Of a stretch of DNA of 64,000 nt, positions 1-8,782 are shown in pieces. This DNA is from Brachymonas sp049977365. Lineage in GTDB: Bacteria; Pseudomonadota; Gammaproteobacteria; Burkholderiales; Burkholderiaceae_C. The translations under genes and the position numbers were made by a program. The notes below the pieces were generated by a model, which saw only the letters and a program-made list of their open reading frames with translations, was not told the origin of the DNA and did no database searches. The stretch spans positions 310,001-374,000 of the forward strand of contig NZ_JBNGEN010000001.1 of NCBI RefSeq assembly GCF_049977365.1, given 5' to 3'. Position 1 is the first letter of the stretch, and each line of letters starts with the position of its first letter.

Positions 1-307
1 GCAGCGTCTCGAACACCGTGATCACATCGGCTGGCTTGCTGGCGTTGATGAGCTTGCCGATGGACTCGAACACCATCTGGTGCTCGTAGCGGTAAAAGTC
101 CTTGGGGACCAGCAGGTCGGCCACGCGGTCCCAGGCATTGTTGTCGAGCAGCAGCCCGCCGAGCACGCTGGATTCGGCCTCCACCGAATGCGGTGGCACC
201 CGCAGCTGGGCAATGCGCTCATCGGAAGCGCCGCCATAGTCCGGATAGCTGGGGTAATCGGGCATATCCTGCGGAATGTCGGGAAGGGCGTCCTGGGGGT
301 GATTCAT
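1..307 (-). CDS. dnaB: Replicative DNA helicase DnaB, N-terminal part (cut by window edge)
   Basis: Reading leftward from an ATG at 305-307, about 102 codons are visible before the window ends. After a short variable head comes LRVPPHSVEAESSVLGGLLL and then a stretch on bypassing the lesion-free fork (DNNAWDRVADLL), which is the conserved opening of the DnaB N-terminal domain that binds primase and holds the hexamer ring together. The ATPase domain lies outside the window. DnaB unwinds the template at the replication fork. It is transcribed divergently from the condensing enzyme at 553; the shared spacer carries two DnaA-box-like 9-mers. The family assignment rests on the N-terminal domain only but is strong. 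Confidence 0.9.
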   Translation of the reverse strand, partial: MNHPQDALPDIPQDMPDYPSYPDYGGASDERIAQLRVPPHSVEAESSVLGGLLLDNNAWDRVADLLVPKDFYRYEHQMVFESIGKLINASKPADVITVFETL

Positions 308-385
308 GATGGAAATGGGTAGATCGACTGGACATCCGGATACGGAAGCCAGGCCGCTATGGTAGAGGATTCCCCCTCCACACCC

Positions 386-406
386 TGTGCACAATCCTGT
401 GGACAA
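386..406. promoter_or_regulatory. Pair of DnaA-box-like 9-mers upstream of dnaB
   Basis: TGTGCACAA (386-394) and TGTGGACAA (398-406) lie as direct repeats 12 bp apart in the dnaB/KAS III spacer. On the other strand they read TTGTGCACA and TTGTCCACA, each one base from the E. coli DnaA consensus TTWTNCACA. Binding by DnaA is inference. Confidence 0.3.
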
Positions 407-552
407 GCTGTGATCTTCCGATTTTCTCAGGGCCACCGCCAGCCTGTTTTGCGAGGTCCATCCGGAGCAGTTCACCCCCTTTTGCCCGTCTGGGCTCGCG
501 CGGCTCTGCATCGTACAATCGTTCGATTTTCTGCAACTTCCTCCTGTCCATC

Positions 553-1674
553 ATGCATCCGGTCATCCTGAGCGGCAGCGGCCTCTGGGTCGCTCCCCAC
601 ACCATCACCAATGACGAACTGGTCGCGTCCTACAACGCATATGCCCAGGCCTACAACGCTCAGCATGCGGCTGCCATTGCGGCCGGCGAACAGGCGGCCC
701 TGCCGGAATCCAATGCGGCCTTCATCGAGAAGGCTTCGGGCATCCGCCAGCGCTACGTGATCGACAAGGAAGGCGTGCTCGATCCCCAGCGCATGCGTCC
801 GCGTCTGGTTCCGCGTCCCGATGACGAGCTCTCGCTGATGGCCGAAATCGCCGTCGATGCAGGCCGCCAGGCGCTCGAAGCCGCCCGTTGCGATGGCCGG
901 GACCTCGATCTGGTCATCTGCGCTGCCTCCAACATGCAGCGTGCCTACCCGGCCATGGCCATCGAGATCCAGCATGCCCTCGGTGCAGGCGGACATGCCT
1001 TCGACATGAATGTCGCCTGCTCCTCGGCCACCTTCGGCATCAGTCAGGCAGTCAACGCCATTGCCACAGGACAGGTCCGACGGGCGCTGGTGGTCAATCC
1101 CGAACTCACTTCCGCGCATCAGGCATGGATGGACCGGGACTGCCATTTCATCTTTGGCGATGTCTGCACCGCCGTGGTGCTGGAGCGCGCTGGCGACTCC
1201 GTGGCAGCGCATCGCTGGGAAGTGCTCGGCAGCCGGCTGGCCACCCGCTTCTCCAACAACATCCGCAACAACGCCGGTTTCATGAGCCGTGCCGAGGACC
1301 GCAACCCCGCAGACCGGGATCAGCTCTTCATGCAGGAAGGCCGCAAGGTGTTCAAGGAAGTCTGTCCCATGGCTGCGGAACACATCACCGCCCAGATCGA
1401 GGACTGTGGCCACCTGCCGGAACATATCCGTCGGTTCTGGCTGCATCAGGCCAATCTGAGCATGAACCACCTGATCGCCAGGCGCCTGCTCGGACACGAG
1501 CCCTCCTTCGACGAGGCGCCCGTGATCCTCGACGAATTCGCCAATACCGCGTCGGCTGGCTCGATCATTGCCTTCCATCGCCACCAGCAGGACCTGGAGG
1601 CAGGCGACCTGGGCGTGATCTGCTCCTTCGGGGCCGGCTACTCCATCGGCAGTCTGCTGCTGCGCAAGCAGTGA
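553..1674 (+). CDS. Beta-ketoacyl-ACP synthase III-like condensing enzyme
   Basis: A 373-residue thiolase-fold enzyme of the KAS III/FabH group, which condenses an acyl-CoA with malonyl-ACP. The catalytic triad is readable: Cys156 in NVACSSATFGI, His in FWLHQANLSMN and Asn in EFANTASAGS. It is about 50 residues longer than classical FabH (about 317) and has an insertion near the N-terminus (residues 30-60). The neighbours (dnaB and P-II) are not fatty-acid genes, so this is a stand-alone paralogue rather than the fabH of a fab cluster. Whether it primes normal fatty-acid synthesis or makes a specialised acyl chain cannot be told from sequence. The start at 553 is the first ATG and directly precedes the conserved beta strand. 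Confidence 0.85.
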   Translation: MHPVILSGSGLWVAPHTITNDELVASYNAYAQAYNAQHAAAIAAGEQAALPESNAAFIEKASGIRQRYVIDKEGVLDPQRMRPRLVPRPDDELSLMAEIAVDAGRQALEAARCDGRDLDLVICAASNMQRAYPAMAIEIQHALGAGGHAFDMNVACSSATFGISQAVNAIATGQVRRALVVNPELTSAHQAWMDRDCHFIFGDVCTAVVLERAGDSVAAHRWEVLGSRLATRFSNNIRNNAGFMSRAEDRNPADRDQLFMQEGRKVFKEVCPMAAEHITAQIEDCGHLPEHIRRFWLHQANLSMNHLIARRLLGHEPSFDEAPVILDEFANTASAGSIIAFHRHQQDLEAGDLGVICSFGAGYSIGSLLLRKQ

Positions 1675-1716
1675 AGGCTCGCCCCGTTTCCTTCTCAGCT
1701 GCCGCCCCAAACAGCA

Positions 1717-1749
1717 AGGCTCCCGCCCCCTGAACGGGAACGGGAGCCT
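1717..1749. terminator. Hairpin between convergent genes (probable P-II terminator)
   Basis: Perfect 9-bp arms, AGGCTCCCG (1717-1725) and CGGGAGCCT (1741-1749), lie between the stops of the KAS III-like gene and the P-II gene. On the minus strand the stem is followed by a mildly T-rich tail (TTGCTGTTTG), so it most likely ends the P-II transcript. The arms resemble those at 43377-43408. Confidence 0.55.
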
Positions 1750-1783
1750 GGTGATGCCGGAGGGGCTTGGGCAGCCCCGCTGA

Positions 1784-2122
1784 TCAGATGGCGTCTTCGT
1801 TCATCTCGCCCGTGCGAATGCGGATCACGTTCTCGACCGGCGACACAAAAATCTTGCCGTCTCCGATCTTGCCGGTGCGCGTGGCCTTGATGATGGCATC
1901 GACGCAGCTGTCCACATCGCCATCGTTCACCACCAGCTCCACCTTCATCTTGGGCAGAAAGTCCACCACATATTCAGCGCCGCGATACAGCTCGGTATGT
2001 CCCTTCTGGCGACCGAAGCCCTTGACCTCGGTCACGGTCAAGCCCGTGACGCCACATTCGGCCAGTGCCTCGCGAACCTGGTCGAGCTTGAACGGCTTGA
2101 TGACGGCGGTAATCTGTTTCAT
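1784..2122 (-). CDS. glnB: P-II family nitrogen regulatory protein
   Basis: A 112-residue P-II protein, the trimeric cytoplasmic sensor of glutamine, 2-oxoglutarate and ATP/ADP. It has the T-loop with Tyr51 in RGAEYVVDF, the residue uridylylated by GlnD. It also has the B-loop region TGKIGDGKIFV, which binds nucleotide, and the RTGEMNEDAI tail. Its modifying enzyme GlnD is at 40497-43328. It lies downstream of nadE on the same strand with a 129-base gap. No ammonium channel gene (amtB) is adjacent, which favours GlnB over GlnK, but the two cannot be separated firmly by sequence alone. Confidence 0.93.
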   Translation of the reverse strand: MKQITAVIKPFKLDQVREALAECGVTGLTVTEVKGFGRQKGHTELYRGAEYVVDFLPKMKVELVVNDGDVDSCVDAIIKATRTGKIGDGKIFVSPVENVIRIRTGEMNEDAI

Positions 2123-2251
2123 GGGGGAAAGGTCTCCTCAGCTGACAAAAACACAATAAAACGACAGGGCGCTCGTACGCACCTGTCCGCATGCAGGACT
2201 TTACCCCATGCCGCGCCGTCCTCTGGAGAACGCGCGCAGGGGCGAGTGAAT

Positions 2252-3979
2252 TCACTCCATGCGCTCGCGGAAGGCATTGACCAGCGGATAGCGCCAATCC
2301 TTGCCGTAGCTGCGGTGCGTGATGCGGATGCCCACAGGCGCCTGCTGGCGCTTGTACTCGTTGATGCGAATGAGCCTAGTCACCTGCTGCACTGCCTCGG
2401 CTGGAAGCCCATCGGCAACGATGTCCGCCATGGGCACATCGTTTTCCATGTAGCGCATCACGATGGCATCGAGCACCTCATAGGGAGGCAGGCTGTCCTG
2501 GTCGGTCTGGTCGGGGCGGAGTTCCGCACTCGGCGCACGGGTGATGATCCGGTCGGGAATCGGTTCGCGCCCAGTCCCGTAGGGATCATGCGCATTGCGC
2601 CACCGCGCCAGCGCATAGACCTGGGTCTTGAGCAGGTCCTTGATGGGAGCGAATCCGCCGGCCATGTCCCCATACAGGGTGCAATATCCCGTGGAGAGCT
2701 CGCTCTTGTTGCCCGTAGTGAGCACCAGACAGCCCAGCTTGTTGGAAATGCCCATCAGCAGGGTGCCACGGATGCGCGCCTGAATGTTCTCCTCGGCTGT
2801 ATCCTCCGGAAGCCCCTCGAACACGTCCGCCAGTGCCGACCGGAACGCCTCGAAGGCGGGCAGGATGCGGATCTCGTCGTACCGCACCTGCAGCCGCTCC
2901 GACATGTCGCGCGCATCGAGCCAGGAAATATCGGCCGTGTAGGGCGAAGGCATCATCACCGCACGCACGTTGTCGCGCCCGAGAGCATCCACCGCAATCG
3001 CCAGCACCAGAGCCGAATCGATGCCTCCGGACAGCCCCAGCACCACCCGCTCGAACCCGCTCTTGCGAACGTAGTCGCGTGTCCCCGTGACCAGGGCGTG
3101 CCATACCTCTTCACTGCTGAATCGGTGCTGGTAGGGCGGCAGGCCGATCACACCATCGCGTTCTGCCGCAGGTTCGATGCGGGCCTGCAGTCCGCACGGC
3201 AATCCGGGCGCCACAGGTGGCTCCACATCCACCCGCCAGAAATCCTCGACGAAGCTGCGTGCACGTCCAGCCAGGGTGCCATCTGCATGCATGCAGAACG
3301 ATCCCCCGTCGAACACCAGTTCGTCGTGTCCCCCCACCATGTGGGCATAGAGAGTCGGCACCTTCAGCCGGCTCGACAGCTCGGCCAGCCGGCGCTCCCG
3401 ATCCCGCGCCTTGCCCATGTGGTAAGGAGAGGCATTCACGATGGCCAGCACCTGTGCCCCTGCGGCCACAGCAGCAGCACCCGGCTCGTCGAACCAGCAG
3501 TCTTCGCAGATCAGCAGGCCTATGCGCACGCCCTGCACCTCGATCACGCAGGGAGCCGTGCCGGGAGTGAAATAACGCAGCTCATCAAACACCTGGTAGT
3601 TGGGCAATTTCTGCTTGGCATACCAGGCCACGCGCTGCCCTTCCCGCAGCACGGACACGGCATTGTGGTGCTGCGGCACAGTCACGCAGCGCGTGCGCAG
3701 GCTGTCATTGCCACTGGGGTGACCCACCACCACGGAGAACCCCTTCAGATCGGACAGCGCACTGGCGACAGCCTCCACGGCTTCGTCGCAGGCCTTCTGA
3801 AACGCCGGCCGCTGCCACAGATCCTGTGCCGGATAGCCGCAGATGGACATTTCGGGCGTGAGCATCAGGTGCGCTCCATCCGCATGGGCATGCCGTGCTG
3901 CCCGAATGATGGCCTCGACATTGCCGGCAAAATCACCCACCCGGGGATTGAGCTGGGCCACATGGATACGCAGAGTCAT
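2252..3979 (-). CDS. nadE: Glutamine-dependent NAD+ synthetase
   Basis: A 575-residue two-domain enzyme that makes NAD+ from deamido-NAD+, ATP and glutamine. The N-terminal nitrilase-type glutaminase (about 1-270) shows the expected Glu43 (TPEMSICGYP), Lys122 (YAKQKLPNY) and Cys158 (LLICEDCW). The C-terminal synthetase has the ATP-pyrophosphatase P-loop SGGIDSA at 317-323 and the TTGNKSELSTGYCTLYGDM segment. Having its own glutaminase domain means it can use glutamine directly. It sits immediately upstream of P-II on the same strand; control of this NadE type by P-II has been reported in proteobacteria, so the pairing may be functional. Confidence 0.96.
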   Translation of the reverse strand: MTLRIHVAQLNPRVGDFAGNVEAIIRAARHAHADGAHLMLTPEMSICGYPAQDLWQRPAFQKACDEAVEAVASALSDLKGFSVVVGHPSGNDSLRTRCVTVPQHHNAVSVLREGQRVAWYAKQKLPNYQVFDELRYFTPGTAPCVIEVQGVRIGLLICEDCWFDEPGAAAVAAGAQVLAIVNASPYHMGKARDRERRLAELSSRLKVPTLYAHMVGGHDELVFDGGSFCMHADGTLAGRARSFVEDFWRVDVEPPVAPGLPCGLQARIEPAAERDGVIGLPPYQHRFSSEEVWHALVTGTRDYVRKSGFERVVLGLSGGIDSALVLAIAVDALGRDNVRAVMMPSPYTADISWLDARDMSERLQVRYDEIRILPAFEAFRSALADVFEGLPEDTAEENIQARIRGTLLMGISNKLGCLVLTTGNKSELSTGYCTLYGDMAGGFAPIKDLLKTQVYALARWRNAHDPYGTGREPIPDRIITRAPSAELRPDQTDQDSLPPYEVLDAIVMRYMENDVPMADIVADGLPAEAVQQVTRLIRINEYKRQQAPVGIRITHRSYGKDWRYPLVNAFRERME

Positions 3980-4123
3980 GAAGATCGTGGTGAAGAAAGA
4001 AAAAACACAGAATCCAGCGCTACCGCAGACAGTGTCATCGCACCAGCCGGACTGACCTGCCTGCGATTATGACGCAGCCCACGACGCCCCTCCCGATGGG
4101 CGGCCGCACCCTGTGCGTGCCCC

Positions 4124-5353
4124 TCACGGCAGAAACAGCTCCTGCAGGTCACTCAGAAAATCGAATCCCCGCTCCGTGGGACGCACATGATGCAGATCGC
4201 GGGTGATCCATCCACGGCGCTCGGCTTCGTCGAGTCCCCGTTCCACGGCAGTAGGTGCAAGCCCCGTGTGCTGCACGAACAGGGCCGGATCGAACCCATG
4301 GCGCAGCCGCAGCGCATTGAGCATGAACTCGAAGGGCAGCTCCTCCCGCGCCACTTCGTGCTCCTGCGCCAGTGCACGCCCTTCGAGAGCCTGCTGCATG
4401 TAGCGCTGCGGATCGCGGACCTTGACCTGCCGGACCACACGGTGGGCAAAGCTGATCTTGCCATGCGCTCCGGCCCCGATGCCGAGATAGTCGCCGAAGG
4501 TCCAGTAATTGACGTTGTGCACGCACCGATGTCCCGGTCGTGCGTAAGCCGATACCTCATAGCGGTCCAGTCCCGCCCGTGCCGTGGCTTCGGTCAGGAC
4601 ATCGAGCATGGCATAGGCGGTATCCTCGTCGGGAAGCGCCTGCGGAGGATATTTGGCAAAGTAGGTGTTGGGCTCGACCGTGAGATGGTAGATGCTGAGG
4701 TGCGGCGGCGCAAAGGCCATGGCCTGTGCAATGTCCTGCTGCAATTCCTCCCCCGTCTGCCCCGGCAGGGCATACATCAGGTCGAGATTGAATGTCTGGA
4801 AGCTGCGGGCCGCCTCCTCCACTGCGGCGCGCGCCTGCCGCCCGTCGTGTACCCGGCCCAGCGCCTGCAGATGCCTGTCGTTGAAGCTCTGCACACCCAT
4901 CGACAGCCGCGTCACCCCTGCTGCGGCAAAGGCAGCAAACCGCTCGCGCTCGAAGGTGCCTGGATTGGCTTCCATGGTGATTTCGCACAGCGGCACCAAG
5001 GGCAGGAGCGCACGAATGCGGCTGATCAGCTCGGCCACGGCATCGGGCGAGAACAGACTGGGCGTGCCTCCACCGAGAAACACACTGTGCACCGGACGTC
5101 CCCAGACCAGAGGCAGGGCCTGCTGCAGGTCGGCCATCAGGGCATCGATGTAGGGCTGCTCGGGCAATGGGGACTCGGAGGTCGCCCACGCATGCGAATT
5201 GAAGTCGCAATAGGGACATTTGCGCAGGCACCAGGGCAGATGCACATACAGAGACAGTGGAGGCAGCGAGGCCAGCTGCAGGGCCCCGGGCCGCATGTAG
5301 TCCATGATGTCCCGCACCGGCTCGGTGGCAGCCACTATCGCAGGCAGGGTCAT
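4124..5353 (-). CDS. hemW: Radical SAM heme chaperone HemW
   Basis: A 409-residue radical SAM protein. The [4Fe-4S] motif CxxxCxxC is at Cys42, Cys46 and Cys49 (LPWCLRKCPYCDF). The Phe two residues after the third Cys, where HemN has another Cys, marks HemW, the heme chaperone, rather than the oxygen-independent coproporphyrinogen oxidase. The SAM-binding GGGTPS motif and a C-terminal HemN domain (about 300-380) are present. Its ATG overlaps the rdgB stop by 4 bases, so the two genes are translationally coupled and hemW is the last gene of the leftward run. Older databases call this family oxygen-independent coproporphyrinogen III oxidase. Confidence 0.94.
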   Translation of the reverse strand: MTLPAIVAATEPVRDIMDYMRPGALQLASLPPLSLYVHLPWCLRKCPYCDFNSHAWATSESPLPEQPYIDALMADLQQALPLVWGRPVHSVFLGGGTPSLFSPDAVAELISRIRALLPLVPLCEITMEANPGTFERERFAAFAAAGVTRLSMGVQSFNDRHLQALGRVHDGRQARAAVEEAARSFQTFNLDLMYALPGQTGEELQQDIAQAMAFAPPHLSIYHLTVEPNTYFAKYPPQALPDEDTAYAMLDVLTEATARAGLDRYEVSAYARPGHRCVHNVNYWTFGDYLGIGAGAHGKISFAHRVVRQVKVRDPQRYMQQALEGRALAQEHEVAREELPFEFMLNALRLRHGFDPALFVQHTGLAPTAVERGLDEAERRGWITRDLHHVRPTERGFDFLSDLQELFLP

Positions 5354-5967
5354 GGACGTGCTGCCTCCGCAAACCAGGTGGCTCGCAGCAGGCGCAGCAT
5401 CTCCTGCGCTGCCCGTCCACGGTGACTCAAGCGGTTCTTTTCCTCGGGAGGAAGTTGGGCAAAGGTGCAGCCCTTCGAGGGAATGTACATCACAGGGTCG
5501 AACCCGAAACCATGCGTGCCCACGGGTTCGCGCGTGATTTCTCCCACGGCCCGTCCCACGGCCACCAAGGGCTCGGGATCATCGGGCGAGCGCAACGCCA
5601 CCAGCGTGCTCACCAGAGCCGCGCGTCGCCGGGGTTCCTCGCGCATCTGTTCGAGCAGTGCCCTGACATTCTGGTCATCTCCCTTGGGATAGCCGAACTG
5701 GGTGGCATAGTAGGCCGTCTGCACGCCGGGCAGGCCACCAAAGGCATCCACGCACAGCCCTGCATCATCGGCAATGGCCGGCAGTCCGGTCAGACGGCTG
5801 GCATGGCGTGCCTTGGCCAGAGCGTTTTCCAGAAAGGTGTGAAAGGGTTCCTCAGCCTCGGGAACTCCCAGCGCTCCCTGGGGCACCAGCTCCACGCCCA
5901 GGACACCGAAGAGGGCCTGCAGCTCCACGAGCTTGCCCTGATTGTGCGATGCGAGAACGATGCGCAT
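5350..5967 (-). CDS. rdgB: XTP/dITP pyrophosphatase (RdgB/HAM1 family)
   Basis: A 205-residue house-cleaning nucleotidase that hydrolyses dITP, XTP and dXTP to monophosphates and keeps deaminated purines out of DNA and RNA. The family opening MRIVLASHNQGKLVEL fixes the start at 5967; open frame upstream of it is not homologous. Further family motifs are ADDAGLCVDAFGG, GFGFDPV and SHRGRA near the C-terminus. It begins 11 bases after rph stops and its stop overlaps the hemW start by 4 bases. Confidence 0.96.
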   Translation of the reverse strand: MRIVLASHNQGKLVELQALFGVLGVELVPQGALGVPEAEEPFHTFLENALAKARHASRLTGLPAIADDAGLCVDAFGGLPGVQTAYYATQFGYPKGDDQNVRALLEQMREEPRRRAALVSTLVALRSPDDPEPLVAVGRAVGEITREPVGTHGFGFDPVMYIPSKGCTFAQLPPEEKNRLSHRGRAAQEMLRLLRATWFAEAARP

Positions 5968-5978
5968 GCCGATCGCCC

Positions 5979-6713
5979 TCACTCTGCCAGCGCGCGCGCC
6001 TGCAGCGCATGCAGCTCCACAATGCCCTTCTCGGCCAGTGCCAGCAGGGTATCGAGCTCCTGTCGGCTGAAAGGAGCTCCTTCGGCTGTCCCCTGCACCT
6101 CGATGAAACGCCCTGCTCCGGTCATCACCACATTCATGTCCGTGTCGCAGCACGAATCCTCGGTGTATTCCAGATCGAGAAGCGGAGTGCCGTTCACGAT
6201 GCCCACGGAAATGGCTGCGACCGGCTCCCGCACGGGACTCTGCGCGAGCTTGCCTTCGCGCATCAGCACGGCCACGGCATCCTGCAGAGCCACATAGGCG
6301 CCGGTGATCGACGCAGTGCGGGTACCGCCATCGGCCTGCAGCACATCGCAGTCGAACTGGATGGTGCGTTCGCCCAGCGCCTTCAGATCCACCACTGCGC
6401 GCAGGGAACGGCCTATGAGCCGCTGGATTTCCTGCGTGCGGCCCGATTGCTTGCCCTTGGCTGCCTCGCGGGCCGTGCGTGTGTGGGTGGAGCGGGGGAG
6501 CATGCCGTACTCAGCCGTCAGCCATCCCTCGCCGCTGCCCTTCTTGAACGGGGGCACCTTTTCTTCCACGGAGGCAGTGCACAGCACCTTCGTGTTGCCG
6601 AACTCGACCAGCACCGATCCTTCAGCATGCATGGTGTAGTGGCGGGTGAGGCGCACAGGGCGCATTTCATTCGAGCGGCGACCGCCCGAGCGTACATTCG
6701 CTTCGGTTGTCAT
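5979..6713 (-). CDS. rph: Ribonuclease PH
   Basis: A 244-residue phosphorolytic 3'-5' exoribonuclease that trims the 3' ends of tRNA precursors and other RNAs. Family signatures are GSVLVEFGNTKVLC, the RTAREAAKGKQSGRTQEIQ region, the phosphate-binding surface around DCDVLQADGGTRTASITGA, and an LDLEYTEDS segment near the C-terminus. The start at 6713 gives MTTEANVRSGGR, matching the usual N-terminus. Only 4 bases separate it from the PP2C stop, and rdgB follows after 11 bases; the rph-rdgB pair is common in proteobacteria. Confidence 0.97.
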   Translation of the reverse strand: MTTEANVRSGGRRSNEMRPVRLTRHYTMHAEGSVLVEFGNTKVLCTASVEEKVPPFKKGSGEGWLTAEYGMLPRSTHTRTAREAAKGKQSGRTQEIQRLIGRSLRAVVDLKALGERTIQFDCDVLQADGGTRTASITGAYVALQDAVAVLMREGKLAQSPVREPVAAISVGIVNGTPLLDLEYTEDSCCDTDMNVVMTGAGRFIEVQGTAEGAPFSRQELDTLLALAEKGIVELHALQARALAE

Positions 6714-6717
6714 GGAG

Positions 6718-7635
6718 TCAGTTCTGTTCGTTCTTCTTGAGAGGGCCGCCTCGCTGGATGGCGGCATTGATTTCGGCAATGGAACGCTCGATGTCGTCTT
6801 CGTTGAGCTCGTTCTCGGTCTCGCTGTCCCAGCCGGCAGCCTGGATCGTGGAGGCAAACACCCCATCGAGGATGCTGTCGGTCACGACTTCCGCCCCCTC
6901 GGTGGCAGGCATTTCCCAGCTCAGCGCCAGGGCGGTGGTATTGTCGCACCCGGGGCCACCGCGACGCAGGGCCTCTTCCACAAGATCAGGCACGCATTCG
7001 GCCAGCGGCTTGTCGATATTGGATACGCCCTTCACCACATCCTCGTCACTCATGGTGCCCCACAGGCCATCCGAGCACAGCAGAATGCGATCGCCCTGCT
7101 GCAGCAGCATGGGCAGGGACACATCAAAGATCGGCCGGCTCGGAGATCCCAGGCAGGTGAAGAGCACATTGCGGTTGATGTGCATGGACTTGGTCACGTA
7201 ATGCTCACCCTGCTCCATGTAGCTGTGGTCGCGCGTGCGCACCAGCAGGCTGCCGTTGCGGATCATGTAGAGCCGCGAATCACCGCAGTGCACCCATGTG
7301 GCATGCCCTTCCTGCACGATGACCGCCACCAGCGTGGTGCGGGGCGTATCGGGCATGTCGGTATCACCCGCATACCGCAGAATCTGATGATGCGCGTTCA
7401 TCAGGGCGTTCGAGAGAAACTCCGCCGGTTTGCGCACAGTGGGCTTGGCTTCGGCCTGGAACTGGGCTGCCATGGACTGGAGGGCAATCTGGGCCGCCAC
7501 CTCCCCTTCCACATGCCCGCCCATGCCGTCCGCGAGCACGAACAGGGCTGCATCACGGGTATAGCAATAGCCCATGCGATCTTCGTTCTTCTTGCGACCG
7601 CCGCGGCGGCTGAGCTGGAACACGCTGAATTTCAT
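6718..7635 (-). CDS. PP2C-type Ser/Thr protein phosphatase (first copy)
   Basis: A 305-residue soluble PP2C (PPM) phosphatase that removes phosphate from Ser/Thr using two metal ions. Motifs in order: RKKNEDR (Glu18-Asp19), LADGMGGH with Asp36-Gly37, CGDSRLYMI, LLCSDGLWG and GCDNTTAL. The last 50 residues are acidic and look unstructured. A Ser/Thr kinase gene lies just upstream on the same strand (114-base gap), giving a kinase-phosphatase pair, and rph follows within 4 bases. A second, shorter PP2C is encoded at 20050. Substrates are unknown. Confidence 0.93.
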   Translation of the reverse strand: MKFSVFQLSRRGGRKKNEDRMGYCYTRDAALFVLADGMGGHVEGEVAAQIALQSMAAQFQAEAKPTVRKPAEFLSNALMNAHHQILRYAGDTDMPDTPRTTLVAVIVQEGHATWVHCGDSRLYMIRNGSLLVRTRDHSYMEQGEHYVTKSMHINRNVLFTCLGSPSRPIFDVSLPMLLQQGDRILLCSDGLWGTMSDEDVVKGVSNIDKPLAECVPDLVEEALRRGGPGCDNTTALALSWEMPATEGAEVVTDSILDGVFASTIQAAGWDSETENELNEDDIERSIAEINAAIQRGGPLKKNEQN

Positions 7636-7749
7636 GCCTGCCTCTTTTGTTGTCGGACCCTGTCACACCCATTGCCGGGCAATGTTGCTTGAATGCGCCG
7701 ATTCCCTGAAATACAGGCCACGCCTCTGTTTCCCGCCGAGCACGGCTCG

Positions 7750-8685
7750 TTACCGCACACTCAGATATTTCTGGGAATAGAGCCTCAACCCATCCGCTTC
7801 AAGCTCCTTGGTCAGCGCATGCACTGATTGTGGCCGAGAAAGAGGATCAAGTGCCATGCACCACTCCACCATCTCGATGAGGGAATCGGAATAGATGCGC
7901 CGGACCTTGGACAGTGCCAGAGTCAGGCGATCCTTTTCGAGGCGCTGCGGTGCCGCGTTGGGTGGATAGCCCAGCATGCACACGAACATGCACGCACCAA
8001 TGGCATAGATGTCGGTCCAGGGACCCAGCTCCCCCTTGCGCCGGTACATCTCAGGAGCAGCGAAGCCCGGAGTGTACATGGGGCGGACGAAATTGATCTC
8101 GTGATTGATCACCTCGCGCGCAGCCCCGAAGTCGATCAGCACGGCGCGGTCCTCGTTGGTGATGAAGATATTGGCCGGCTTGATGTCGAGGTGCAGCATG
8201 CGGTGCTGGTGCACGATGCGCAGCCCGCGCAGCACTTCCTCGAACAGCGAACGGATGGTGGCCTCATGGAATACGCGCGGTTTCTTGAGCGATCGGGCGG
8301 TAAGGATGAAATCCTGCAGGGAAGCCCCTTCAAGCAGGTTCATCACCATGTAGACCGTTTCGTTCTCACGGAAGAAGTTGAGCACCCGCACGACGGAGTC
8401 GTGCGAAATCTGTGCCAGGGCACGCCCTTCCTCGAAGAAGCTCTTGAGCCCGAGGCGGTACAGGGAAATCTTCTCGGGCTGGATCACCGGCACGAACTGA
8501 CCGACTTCCCGCGTGCAAAGCGCTGCCGGAAGGTATTCCTTGATGGCCACACGGCGCCCTGCGGAATCGATGGCGAAATACACCAGCCCGAACCCCCCCG
8601 CAGCAATCTGCTTGACGATCCGGTAGTCCCCCAGCTGGGTGCCAGGTGCCAGCGGTGCGGGCTTGACTTTGGCAACAGTGGTCAT
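7750..8685 (-). CDS. Soluble Ser/Thr protein kinase (Hanks type)
   Basis: A 311-residue kinase domain with no transmembrane segment or extracellular sensor, unlike PknB/PrkC kinases. Visible subdomains: nucleotide loop AAGGFG at 28-33 (first Gly replaced by Ala), catalytic Lys49 in VAIKEYLP, HLDIKPAN with Asp167 (HLD instead of HRD), DFG at 185-187 and an APE-like FAAPEMY. An unusual Leu/Arg/Glu-rich insert follows the Lys motif (about 60-85). All metal- and phosphotransfer-essential residues are present, so it is likely active. It opens the leftward kinase-PP2C-rph-rdgB-hemW run and diverges from yicC. Targets are not evident. Confidence 0.9.
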   Translation of the reverse strand: MTTVAKVKPAPLAPGTQLGDYRIVKQIAAGGFGLVYFAIDSAGRRVAIKEYLPAALCTREVGQFVPVIQPEKISLYRLGLKSFFEEGRALAQISHDSVVRVLNFFRENETVYMVMNLLEGASLQDFILTARSLKKPRVFHEATIRSLFEEVLRGLRIVHQHRMLHLDIKPANIFITNEDRAVLIDFGAAREVINHEINFVRPMYTPGFAAPEMYRRKGELGPWTDIYAIGACMFVCMLGYPPNAAPQRLEKDRLTLALSKVRRIYSDSLIEMVEWCMALDPLSRPQSVHALTKELEADGLRLYSQKYLSVR

Positions 8686-8782
8686 GGTGGGCTGATCGAC
8701 ACGAAGGACAAATGCGCGAAGGCTATACTTGGCACACCCTGCGCGGCCTGCGGCTGCATACGGAATGCCTAGTGAGGAATGA

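Noticed and set aside
8695..8729. TATACT hexamer in the kinase/yicC divergent spacer as yicC promoter
   Set aside because: No -35 at acceptable spacing; left uncalled.
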